Positions 30,258-38,751 of a stretch of 64,000 nucleotides of DNA are shown in pieces. Both the position numbers and the translations under genes were made by a program. The DNA is from an uncultured Pontibacter sp. (GTDB lineage Bacteria > Bacteroidota > Bacteroidia > Cytophagales > Hymenobacteraceae), in assembly GCF_947495565.1 (NCBI RefSeq), contig NZ_CANLZM010000013.1, positions 110,075 to 174,074 of the forward strand, read 5' to 3'. Below the pieces are notes generated by a model. It was not told the origin of the DNA. It saw nothing but the letters and a program-made list of their open reading frames with translations, and made no database searches. The number at the start of each line of letters is the position of its first letter. The stretch's first letter is position 1.

Positions 30258-33167
30258 TTATCTGGCACAAATCCCTTTGTAGGCGCACCATTGGCACACG
30301 TCCAGGTCTTTTGTTTTTTGGATAGGCTCCAGTGGGTCCAGCATGCGGCGCACAAAATCTCCGAGCAGCTCTTCGGAGGCAGCTACAAAATCCTTTGGCG
30401 TGGCATTATCCTCCTCCATAAAGTTAAACTCCGAAGACAGCACGCCCGGCTCCAGATTTCGGAAGGAAAGTATGCCGGATTTTGGGTTTATACTTAGTAG
30501 GGAAATGTGTTGGGCGTGGCGAAGTATGGTTCCCGGCTGCTCCTCCAGCACCCGCTTCAGCACATATTCATACAGCCAAAGCTGGCGGGCTTTGCCATAC
30601 TTCTGATCTGTTAGGAAATGTAGCGCTACGTCTTCTGGTTTAATGCGCAACTGGTTCTGCTCCACCTTTCCGGTTTTATAGTCGATTACGCGCAGCTCGT
30701 GCCCGGTAAGGTCTATTCGGTCGGCTTTTCCGGCTATGCGCACGTTTACTACTTCATCGCCAACTTGCACTGGAAGTATGGTGGCCAGTGTTTCTTCGAG
30801 GCGCAGCACGTACAGCGGCAGCTCATCAGAATCCTTTAATTTTTGAAGGTATTTCTCCAGCACCTCCACCGCCACCTTGTAGAGCAGGTAATTCATGCCC
30901 CGCTCAGGCTTGGCACCCAGCGTAACTTTACTAAACTCCTGCTTTACCTTTTCTGGCAGCGCCTGCAGCATCTGCTCCACATGCACGGCAAGTATAGGGT
31001 CTCCGGTTTGCTCGTGCGGCCGAAAAAAATCCTCTAAAACCTGGTGCACAATGGTACCAAACTGATCTGCCCCAAGTTGCTCTTCCACCTCATCCACTTC
31101 CTGCATTTTGGCGATGCGCGTAAAGTAGTACTGCAGTGAGCAGTTGATGTACATGTTCAGGTGGGAAGGGTAGAGGCCACGCTCCAGTTCCTGCCGCAGC
31201 TGTGCTATAGTTTCCGGAGTTTTTTCTATCAGAATGTCTTCTTGGTACTTGCGCGTTTCCTGCTGCTCCACAGCCGCAATCATATCCCGAAATTTAATGT
31301 TTGGGTTGCGGAGCGCCAGGTCGTTTTGCAGCTGTAGTATAAAGCGGCTTTTCTCGCCGGAGCCGTAGGTGTCTGAAGGCAGCACATAAAGCAGGTTAAC
31401 CTTTTTAGCGCGCTGCAGCAGGCGATAGAAATTGTATGCCATGGCTCCCTCGGTCTCGGAGTAGGTAGGCAGGCCGAACTCGCGCAGCACATCGTAAGGC
31501 ATCAGCGACTCTTGCCGCTTTGGCGCCGGTAGCACGTTTTCGTTAACAGAAAGTATGATCAGGTTCTCAAAATCCAGCGCACGCGTCTCCAGCATACCCA
31601 TAATCTGCACCTCCGAAATCGGCTCCCCGCTAAACGGCAGCCTTGTCTGAGAAATCAGTTCATACAGAAACTTGCGGAAGCTGCGCACCGAAATCTTATG
31701 TTCGCGGCAATCGAAAATAGTGTCGAGGCGCTTCACTAAAGTATAAAATATGTAGAGGTACTCGGTTTCGATGCTGTTGCGGCCATGGGTGTATACTTCG
31801 CGCAGCAACTCGATTAACTGGTACATGGCCAGTATAATATCGTCGCAGTCGCGCCAGGTTCTGAATAGCACTTCAAATAGCGGGTGGTGCTGGCTTAGCT
31901 CCAGCAGCTCCTGCGCCGTTATCAGTACCTTGTTCTCCTGCACCATCTTATCCAGCACCTGCTGCATCATGCCATGGAATTTGGCCTGCTCCGGCTGTTC
32001 ATTTAAGTATAACTCATACCTCCTGATGAAAGGGTGCGTGAGCAGTTTGGTGACACTCAGGTGATGGTACTGGTATACTTTGTAGCCGGAGCTCTGCAAC
32101 TGCGTTACGCCTGTTAGGTGCACCTCAAACAGCAGATCAATGAGGTTAAACAGCGGTGTGCCCCGAAAGCTGAGGCCCATCGTAACGTTATAAGACGGAA
32201 TATCCGCTGGTATGGAGTGCAGCACAGGCAACAGCAATGTTTCGTCGGGCAACACAATGGCGGTCTGGGCATGCTTGTCCTGCTCCCGAATCTCCTGCAA
32301 CAGCTGGCCAGCCAGTTTGCCCTGCATGCTGGCGTTGGCCACTCCAATCACATTGATTTCCTTTTCATCCGTCAGCAGCAGATTTTGCTGCCAACGCCAC
32401 TCCGGCAGGTTCCAGGTGCTTTTATACTGGCGCAAGAAGCTCCCGGCTCTGTTGCTGAGGCCCTGCTCATCCATGTAAAACTCATCGGTATCAAACAGTA
32501 CTTCCGCCTTGTCGTGCTTCAGCAGTGTCCTGATGATCTTTTCCTCGGAACGCGTAAGGCTGTTGAGGCCAATAAATATATACTGCTGGCAATCGCTGCC
32601 TTTGGCTATACTTTCGATGTTGCGGGCCACTTTACGGAAAGCCATGCCCGTATAAGCCTGCTTGTTTGCCAGCAGCCGCTCCTGCAGCCTGTGGTAGGTT
32701 TTCTCTATGTTATCCCAAAGGCTGAAATACTTTTTAAGGGTGGGAGAGAGTTCTTTCCCCAGAAATTTGGGGTCCCAGCGCTCCAATGCCTTCGCCTCGC
32801 CCAGGTACTCGAACAGCTTGGTGGTGTCTACCAGGTTTTGGTCGATGCGGTTGAAATCCTCCAGCAGGGTGCCAGCCCAGGTTACAAAGTTGTCAAAGTC
32901 TAGCTTCGGGTCCTGCTCCCGCATGAGGTCAAACAGCTCCAGCTGCAGGTTTATCGGCTCCAGCACATCGGTTTTGGAGAGTTTCCGGATAAAATCCTCC
33001 ATGGCATAGACCTCCGGCGACCAGATCGGTTCCGGTGCCGCCTGTGCCAAGGCCGTCTTAAAGAAAAAGCTCGCACGGCGCGACGGAAGCACTACACACA
33101 GCTCACTTATGTTTTCTTTATACTTTTCGTAAATGTACTTAGCCGTTAGCTCCAGAAAGGTTTGCAC
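30258..33167 (-). CDS. AddB-like subunit: PD-(D/E)XK nuclease with iron-sulfur cluster
   Basis: A 969-residue protein. The N-terminal half is a helicase-like fold without intact motifs (ELCVVLPSRRASFFFKTALA in place of a Walker A loop), as in AddB. The C-terminal nuclease carries IAGKADRIDLTGHELRVIDYKTGKV, with Asp, Asp and Lys of the PD-(D/E)XK site. The four cluster cysteines are present: one in MYINCSLQYYF (near 675) and three in CQWCAYKGIC (958, 961, 967). With the AddA-like gene upstream it would form the helicase-nuclease that processes double-strand breaks for RecA. The VOC gene lies between the two, so they may not form a simple operon. Confidence 0.88.
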   Translation of the reverse strand: MQTFLELTAKYIYEKYKENISELCVVLPSRRASFFFKTALAQAAPEPIWSPEVYAMEDFIRKLSKTDVLEPINLQLELFDLMREQDPKLDFDNFVTWAGTLLEDFNRIDQNLVDTTKLFEYLGEAKALERWDPKFLGKELSPTLKKYFSLWDNIEKTYHRLQERLLANKQAYTGMAFRKVARNIESIAKGSDCQQYIFIGLNSLTRSEEKIIRTLLKHDKAEVLFDTDEFYMDEQGLSNRAGSFLRQYKSTWNLPEWRWQQNLLLTDEKEINVIGVANASMQGKLAGQLLQEIREQDKHAQTAIVLPDETLLLPVLHSIPADIPSYNVTMGLSFRGTPLFNLIDLLFEVHLTGVTQLQSSGYKVYQYHHLSVTKLLTHPFIRRYELYLNEQPEQAKFHGMMQQVLDKMVQENKVLITAQELLELSQHHPLFEVLFRTWRDCDDIILAMYQLIELLREVYTHGRNSIETEYLYIFYTLVKRLDTIFDCREHKISVRSFRKFLYELISQTRLPFSGEPISEVQIMGMLETRALDFENLIILSVNENVLPAPKRQESLMPYDVLREFGLPTYSETEGAMAYNFYRLLQRAKKVNLLYVLPSDTYGSGEKSRFILQLQNDLALRNPNIKFRDMIAAVEQQETRKYQEDILIEKTPETIAQLRQELERGLYPSHLNMYINCSLQYYFTRIAKMQEVDEVEEQLGADQFGTIVHQVLEDFFRPHEQTGDPILAVHVEQMLQALPEKVKQEFSKVTLGAKPERGMNYLLYKVAVEVLEKYLQKLKDSDELPLYVLRLEETLATILPVQVGDEVVNVRIAGKADRIDLTGHELRVIDYKTGKVEQNQLRIKPEDVALHFLTDQKYGKARQLWLYEYVLKRVLEEQPGTILRHAQHISLLSINPKSGILSFRNLEPGVLSSEFNFMEEDNATPKDFVAASEELLGDFVRRMLDPLEPIQKTKDLDVCQWCAYKGICAR

Positions 33168-33344
33168 GCGGTATTTAGTTTTGAGTGGGTGAATGAGTGA
33201 TTATGGTCTGAGTCAGGATTTACCAGATTTCAAAGATTGGATACTTCCAAAAATTCCTTGATATTTAGACCTTTTATCTGAAGTATAAGCACTAATTAAT
33301 AGTAGATAATCTTGTTCATCTTCTAATCCTGAAAATCCTGATCC

Positions 33345-33779
33345 TTAATGGATAGAGGTATGCCTTGGCCCTTTTGGTTCTTCCGGAAGCATGAATGGGT
33401 TGTAGGCGATCTCCCATAAATTGTCGTCCGGGTCTGAGATGTAGCCGCTGTAACCACCCCAGAAAACCTGCTCCGGGTGTTTTACTACTGTAGCGCCTTT
33501 TTCCTCCAGCTGCGCAACCAATTCATCCACCTCCTGCTTAGAGCGCACGTTGTGGGCAAGGGAGAAGCGCTTAAAACCGCTGCCTTCCGCTGAAACTCCC
33601 GCATCGTCTGCCAAAGACTCCTGCGGGAAAAGCGCCAGCAGTATGCCCTGCAACTGAAAGAAAACTATACTTTCAGAGTCCGTCTCAACGGAACGCCATC
33701 CGAATACCTGGTGGTAAAATTCTTTGGACCGCTGCAGGTTCTTTACCCCTAAAGTGATCATTGTCAGTCGTTGCTCCAT
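33345..33779 (-). CDS. VOC (glyoxalase/bleomycin resistance) family protein
   Basis: A 144-residue vicinal oxygen chelate protein: MITLGVKNLQRSKEFYHQVFGW (first beta-alpha unit), VFFQLQGILLALFP, GFKRFSLAHNVRSKQEVDEL and YSGYISDPDDNLWEIAYNP (second unit with the metal-ligand Glu). The PDDNLWE end is typical of the extradiol or lactoylglutathione-type relatives of unknown substrate. The start is ATG at 33779 (MEQRLTM); 9 further codons are open upstream but are not needed. Located between the AddA-like and AddB-like genes on the same strand, with 177 bases to the latter. Confidence 0.9.
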   Translation of the reverse strand: MEQRLTMITLGVKNLQRSKEFYHQVFGWRSVETDSESIVFFQLQGILLALFPQESLADDAGVSAEGSGFKRFSLAHNVRSKQEVDELVAQLEEKGATVVKHPEQVFWGGYSGYISDPDDNLWEIAYNPFMLPEEPKGPRHTSIH

Positions 33780-33988
33780 AGTTAATATGCTTTTGCCGCT
33801 CCCCAAATTAAAGTAATGGTGTATTTGCTATAAATTCGTTTAAATCTTTTTTAACTAAATGTATTTACTTGTTCGCTGACCGAAATTCAAAGTATAAAAC
33901 AGCGACTTATTGTAAGAATATTGTCTGCTGGTAAGAGTTTCAAAACAGCCATCAACTGATTTAGGTACATCTTCAGGAATGGCAGCAG

Positions 33989-36900
33989 TTACAGCTCCAG
34001 CCCCAGCTGCTCCGTTTTTTTGTTGCCGTAATGCCACTCTACCACTTTCTCCGTTTCAAAATAATACAGTATGCATTTAACCTTCTGATAGCCCAATTGG
34101 CGAAATCGTACGGCGTAATGGTCCAGTTTATACTTGTGCTCAGGCTCTGGGGGCGGCGTTTTAAATCCAATCAGCACCACCGCGTCAGCATCAAACACGA
34201 TACGGTCTGGCTTGTAAAGGTAGGCCCTTGCGTCCAGCACTTCCTTCTCGTGCTCCACCACCACCTGGTTTGTAAAGTAGCGGCCTAGCTTAGGATTGCT
34301 GAGCACCTGCGTCAGTTTCTGCTTTATCTCTGGCTTTTCGCGTTCGCTGATGATGCCTTCATAGGTCATCTGCCGCAGCACTTTATCCAGTTCAGGCGCA
34401 AATGCCAAGCGGGCCAAGGCGTAATGCAGTTTCCGGTTTTGCTGACGCTGCACCGTCTGCGTTTCGAAGTCGAACACGTTGTTGGCGTGCTGTTTTATTT
34501 TGAGGCGTTTTTCCCAGTCAGTTGAAGTCAGGTGTTCAAGCAAGTATGATTTTTCATCTCCTTTTCGGTGAGCCATACTTTGCGGCTTGCCCTGCGCCAG
34601 TTGGTAGCACAAGGTGCCGTACGCCCACATCTCCTTGTGCAGCAGGTAACGGTACAGCAGGTGACTTACGTTTTTAGCCTGTCCGTCCAGCTTTGGCGCT
34701 TTCCGCTCCTCCAGCAAATCTTTTGCGTTGCCTATCAGGTACAGCCTGTCGATGGGGCGGGTGAGGGCCACATACAGCATGTTCAGGTTCTCGATAAAAG
34801 TTTTTTCTACCTCCGTGCTATATTGTTTTGCCAGTGTAGTGTTCTCCAGTTTAGAACTTATGTTAACTGCCACGCTCCGCAGTTTGCCTGTTACGCTCAC
34901 CTCGTCTGGCAGTTGACTCCACATCAGCGAGCCACGCTTCGGTTCAGTGCTCCAATCAGCAAACGGAATGATGACGATGGGGTAAGCCAGGCCTTTGGAT
35001 TTGTGGATGCTGGTGATGGTAATGGCGTTTCGGTCTTTCGGTGTGTTGATGCTCAGTTTTTCTTTCTGCACATCCCAATAAGCCAGAAAATTATTCAGGT
35101 TGTTGCTATGCTTCAGGCTGTACTCCAGCACCAGGTCCAGGAACCGGAAAAGATATTCGCTCTCATTGTTTCTGCCGAGCAGGTCAAAAATGCGAATAAT
35201 CTTTTCTGTGAGTTCATAGATGGACAGGTTGCCTGTTTCGCGCTCCTGCACATCAAAGCCGAACACACGAAGCTGATCGAAAAAAGATTGGTTTTCCTTT
35301 TCATTGGCAATAGCGGCAATGGTTTTAGTCATCTCCACATCCGGCACCACGCCTAAAGACACTTTACAAACCAGGTACAAAGCCTCAGACTTTGCCAGAG
35401 AATCTTTAGGCCGGTTAAACACCCGGAACATGGCGATGATCAGGTTGATGACCTCGGCGAACTGCAGCGAGAGCGAATCCTGCGAGATGATGTCATACTT
35501 GCGCTCCTTCAGGAAATTTGCGATGAGCTTACTCTTGATGTTGGTGCGGCAAAGTATGGCCATGTCTTTTAATATATAACCCTCAGCCATGGCCTGCTGC
35601 ACTAGCTGGAGCACCATATTCAACGTGCTCTCGTCGTAAGCCAGCGCTTTTTCCGAAGTATAGCCATCATACAACTCGTGTGTGCGGCTGCAGCTGTTCA
35701 GGTCATACTTCAAATTAAGGTCATCATCGTGCGTGAACATAATTTGTATATGGCCGCCGCTTTTGTCGCTGCCCGTGGGCACCTGCTGCGCAAAATCTTT
35801 ATCGTAGATGGACGTGAACATGCCGAACTCCTGGTGCCCCTGGCTTATGAAGGTGAACAGCTCATTGTTGAAGTCGATGATCTCGGAGCGGCTGCGGTAG
35901 TTTACGCTCAGGTTCTGCGGCTCCAGCGCCTGATCCACGGATTCATACCTTTCGCGTATAAGCGGCCCGTGTCGGCGGTTTTCGTATAGTTGCCTGGTAT
36001 TGTTTTTATAAAGGTGCAGGATCTGCTCCATCTCGCCGCCGCGCCAACGGTAAATCGCCTGCTTGGCATCGCCCACCACCATACTAAAATGGCCCGAAGC
36101 CAGCGCATTGTCTACGAGCGGCAGCAGGTTGTTCCATTGCAGCACCGATGTGTCCTGAAACTCATCTATCAGAATGTGCTTATACTTTTCGCCCAGTCGC
36201 TCATAAATAAACGGCACCGGCTCCTTCAGCACAATATCAATGATCCGCTTGTTAAACTCTGAGATGTGCACGGTATTCTTGTCCAGCTTTATTTCCTGCA
36301 GGCACTTCTCCAGCTCATTCAGCAAGGATACTTTATACAGGTGTGGCACCACCTGCTGTACCAGCGTGAACATGTCGGCGTACTGCTCTTTTATACTTTC
36401 GATGTGGAAGTATAAATCGGTTAAAAGCTGTTTAATGCTGTCTATCTGGGCTTTGGCGTACGTGTTGGCTTTGCCGCCATACCATTTGTCTTCTTCTATG
36501 GTTTTTTGAGCGTTGCTGTTGCCATAGTTTAGGTCCACTGTTGTGAGCCACTTGTTGAAGTATGACCAGATGCCGCGGTTTCCCTGGTAGAGGTCGGTGG
36601 GGGTGACGTCTGCGTTCTCGAGCACCTGCATGGCTTGCTGCGCCGCTTCCTTCACGGTTTCGGCCACCTGCTGCTGCACCAAGTATAGCTGCTCGCGCAC
36701 TTCCTTAAAATCCTCCAGGCTCAGCTGCTGCAGGTCTGTTATAGACTCGTATACCTGCTCGTTCAGCAGGTTGCGGGCAAAGTCCATCAGGTCGTCGGGC
36801 AGCATGGTCCAGCTTTTGCCTTCGCGCGCTTTCTCCAGCGCATACTGCTCCAGCGTCTGCGACAGCAAATCGTCTTTAGAATCAGTTACCTTGTCCAGCA

Positions 36901-37387
36901 GCAGCGACACGGCTGTGCTCAGGAGAGTGTTCGAGTCCAGGTCAACTTCAAAATTCTGCGGTATATTCAGCTCACGCGTAAACGCCTGCACAATTTTGTT
37001 TACAAAGCTATCGATGGTGCTGACGCTAAAGTCGGAGTAATTATATAGAATCTGCCTGAATAGTATGGCCGCGCGCCCACGAACCTCCTCCATATTAAAC
37101 TGCTCCTCCGGGTACTCCATCTGCAGCTCATCTGTGATCTGCTGGAGCAGGTATTCGCTTTTCTGCTGTTCCTTCTCCTGCAGGTTTGAGTCATTAAAAT
37201 TGCGTAGCGCTGCCAGAATACGTTCTTTCATCTCGGCGGCGGCATCGTTGGTGAAGGTGATGGCAAGTATGCCACGGTAATAGTCCGGGTCAGAGGTGTG
37301 CAGCGCCAGCTTCAGGTATTCCTTTGTTAGGTTGTAGGTTTTGCCGGATCCGGCGGAGGAGGAGTATATTTTAAAAACTGATGGCAT
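33989..37387 (-). CDS. AddA-like UvrD/RecB-type helicase
   Basis: A 1132-residue superfamily 1 helicase. Motif I is SAGSGKTYNLTKEYL (residues 10-24), motif Ia AITFTNDAAAEMKERIL, motif II ILIDEFQDTSVLQWNNLLPL, motif III VVGDAKQAIYRWRGG, motif IV NYRSRSEIIDFN, motif V ITSIHKSKGLAYPIVIIPF and motif VI LYVALTRPIDRLYLIG. The C terminus looks like a PD-(D/E)XK domain (KPDRIVFDADAVVLIGFKT, near residue 1075), but where AddA proteins usually have D(Y/F)K this one has GFK. The helicase should be active and the nuclease possibly not. Partner: the AddB-like protein two genes downstream. Confidence 0.9.
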   Translation of the reverse strand: MPSVFKIYSSSAGSGKTYNLTKEYLKLALHTSDPDYYRGILAITFTNDAAAEMKERILAALRNFNDSNLQEKEQQKSEYLLQQITDELQMEYPEEQFNMEEVRGRAAILFRQILYNYSDFSVSTIDSFVNKIVQAFTRELNIPQNFEVDLDSNTLLSTAVSLLLDKVTDSKDDLLSQTLEQYALEKAREGKSWTMLPDDLMDFARNLLNEQVYESITDLQQLSLEDFKEVREQLYLVQQQVAETVKEAAQQAMQVLENADVTPTDLYQGNRGIWSYFNKWLTTVDLNYGNSNAQKTIEEDKWYGGKANTYAKAQIDSIKQLLTDLYFHIESIKEQYADMFTLVQQVVPHLYKVSLLNELEKCLQEIKLDKNTVHISEFNKRIIDIVLKEPVPFIYERLGEKYKHILIDEFQDTSVLQWNNLLPLVDNALASGHFSMVVGDAKQAIYRWRGGEMEQILHLYKNNTRQLYENRRHGPLIRERYESVDQALEPQNLSVNYRSRSEIIDFNNELFTFISQGHQEFGMFTSIYDKDFAQQVPTGSDKSGGHIQIMFTHDDDLNLKYDLNSCSRTHELYDGYTSEKALAYDESTLNMVLQLVQQAMAEGYILKDMAILCRTNIKSKLIANFLKERKYDIISQDSLSLQFAEVINLIIAMFRVFNRPKDSLAKSEALYLVCKVSLGVVPDVEMTKTIAAIANEKENQSFFDQLRVFGFDVQERETGNLSIYELTEKIIRIFDLLGRNNESEYLFRFLDLVLEYSLKHSNNLNNFLAYWDVQKEKLSINTPKDRNAITITSIHKSKGLAYPIVIIPFADWSTEPKRGSLMWSQLPDEVSVTGKLRSVAVNISSKLENTTLAKQYSTEVEKTFIENLNMLYVALTRPIDRLYLIGNAKDLLEERKAPKLDGQAKNVSHLLYRYLLHKEMWAYGTLCYQLAQGKPQSMAHRKGDEKSYLLEHLTSTDWEKRLKIKQHANNVFDFETQTVQRQQNRKLHYALARLAFAPELDKVLRQMTYEGIISEREKPEIKQKLTQVLSNPKLGRYFTNQVVVEHEKEVLDARAYLYKPDRIVFDADAVVLIGFKTPPPEPEHKYKLDHYAVRFRQLGYQKVKCILYYFETEKVVEWHYGNKKTEQLGLEL

Positions 37388-37500
37388 CGCGGTAGTGTCT
37401 ATACTTTAAAGATACAGTTTTGCCCAGCCATCAATCAAGTGTTTGGCTAAATATAGTAGCAACTGCTTTGTAACTACAACACTTGCAGGGGTATAAAGAA

Positions 37501-37533
37501 ATAAGCCTCTCCCCGGATAGGGCAGAGGCTTAT
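37501..37533 (-). terminator. Terminator after the 178-aa unknown gene
   Basis: A 10-bp stem (ATAAGCCTCT, 37501-37510, with AGAGGCTTAT, 37524-37533) with further possible pairing of CCC and GGG inside, 24 bases past the stop. Confidence 0.7.
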
Positions 37534-37557
37534 AAATATCTTAGTAGTAAGCTTGGT

Positions 37558-38094
37558 TTAGCCAGCGTAAACTAATTCGCCTCTGGCCTCGGTAGTAATA
37601 GGAGCAAAATCTTTTACACATACATGGTACATGATGCGCGCCATGGAGAGAGAGTAATCGGTAATCAGGCATCGTTGCTGCTCTGCACTTATTAGGGCTT
37701 TGCTGGTGCCCAGGTTAAACTTGTTCAGCTCAATCACCTCATCAAAATTTTGGCGAAGGGTTTTCAGCGCTTTAAAGGACGGCTCGTTGTAGTATAGCGG
37801 GATTACCTGGCAAACTGCATAGTTTCCTTTTTTACGCTCCTGCGCAATCAGCTCGCATAAAGATTCAATGTTGGTTCTGTCCACATCCGAAAGGATCACA
37901 TAAAACACATTGCGGCGATCGGCGTTGAGTGCTTTTGCCGGCGCGCTGCCTAATAACATGTTCCGGCTGACCTTTGCGCCTTTGTGGAAGGTCTCATCCT
38001 TCAGAATTTTGTTGTGGATTTTAAAGGCCAGCGCCCCTGATGCGATGATGTTAAAATCCTTGCCTTTGGTTGAGATTTTGGAGAAGTGCAACAT
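37558..38094 (-). CDS. Hypothetical protein, alpha/beta
   Basis: A 178-residue protein I do not recognise. It is soluble, with no signal peptide or membrane helix. It alternates predicted strands and helices: FNIIASGALAFKIHNKIL, NVFYVILSDVDRTNIESLCELI, NYAVCQVIPLYYNEPSFKALKTL, FDEVIELNKFN. The order is reminiscent of the FtsZ/tubulin GTPase half (a glycine-poor first loop, a strand, a long helix, a strand, helix, strand ending in Asn), but the diagnostic GGGTGTG loop is absent. That comparison is speculative. It has its own terminator and lies upstream of AddA, transcribed in the same direction. The 656 bases before it are AT-rich. Confidence 0.7.
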   Translation of the reverse strand: MLHFSKISTKGKDFNIIASGALAFKIHNKILKDETFHKGAKVSRNMLLGSAPAKALNADRRNVFYVILSDVDRTNIESLCELIAQERKKGNYAVCQVIPLYYNEPSFKALKTLRQNFDEVIELNKFNLGTSKALISAEQQRCLITDYSLSMARIMYHVCVKDFAPITTEARGELVYAG

Positions 38095-38751
38095 AGAATT
38101 AAGGTTAAGAGGTTAGGGATGTTTTAAATATCTTTAAAATCGCCACAAGCAGTTACCTTTAACCAGTAATTTATGTGGCTGATAATCTCCTGATTGATGT
38201 TCAAATTATTTGGCTGAACCTGTTAACAGGTGTAGAGTAGGTACAATTTAATAGTAAAAGCATAAGGGCAAAACGAGTTAGTGTGATACAATACTTACTG
38301 CTATTGGGATATACTACGATTGTTTAATTTAATTAATTCACGATAAAATATTATCAATGGTTAATAGGTATATTTCATGAGTGAATGTACTGTTACAACG
38401 AGCCAAGATTTTATTAGTTGCTTTAATCTTGTAAAATATTGTAATTAACAGGTAAGTTAAAATAAAAATTTAAGTATACATACTATGAATGTTGAATTTA
38501 GTAAAAGGTTGTAATTTGGGTGTGGAAATTTTTATATTGGTGCAAAGGGTTTAAAATTGCTATTTTATAACCACAGTTAGTAATTCTCGATTAAAGTGCG
38601 TACCTTTGCATTTGATTTGGAACAGTCTGAATTACAGATAACTGGTTACTACACTGTTGGCTACTTAGTTGTTTTTATTTGTCGCTCTCTTAATTGCAGA
38701 GAATGGTTGATTAGCAGGCTGCCTCCAGATGTATCAGTTACAAAAAGTTAG
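38095..38751. other. AT-rich intergenic region with promoter and long leader of the DEAD-box gene
   Basis: 657 bases without a convincing gene. Roughly 38150-38600 is strongly AT-rich (many ATTAATT and TTAAAT runs, well below the surrounding 48-50% GC). It separates the divergent unknown gene and DEAD-box helicase. An exact -7 box sits at 38601-38608, leaving about 140 bases of untranslated leader before the helicase ATG. One AAGTATACATACT motif occurs at 38472. No tRNA or small reading frame with good composition was seen. Confidence 0.6.
38601..38608 (+). promoter_or_regulatory. Exact -7 box of the DEAD-box helicase gene
   Basis: TACCTTTG fits TAnnTTTG. The predicted transcription start is near 38612, 140 bases before the ATG. 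Confidence 0.55.

Noticed and set aside
32118..32903. 261-codon open frame on the plus strand
   Set aside because: Antisense to the AddB-like gene; His/Gln/Leu-rich translation caused by Cys- and Gln-rich codons on the other strand.
34568..35356. 262-codon open frame on the plus strand
   Set aside because: Antisense to the AddA-like gene in the region of helicase motifs V and VI.
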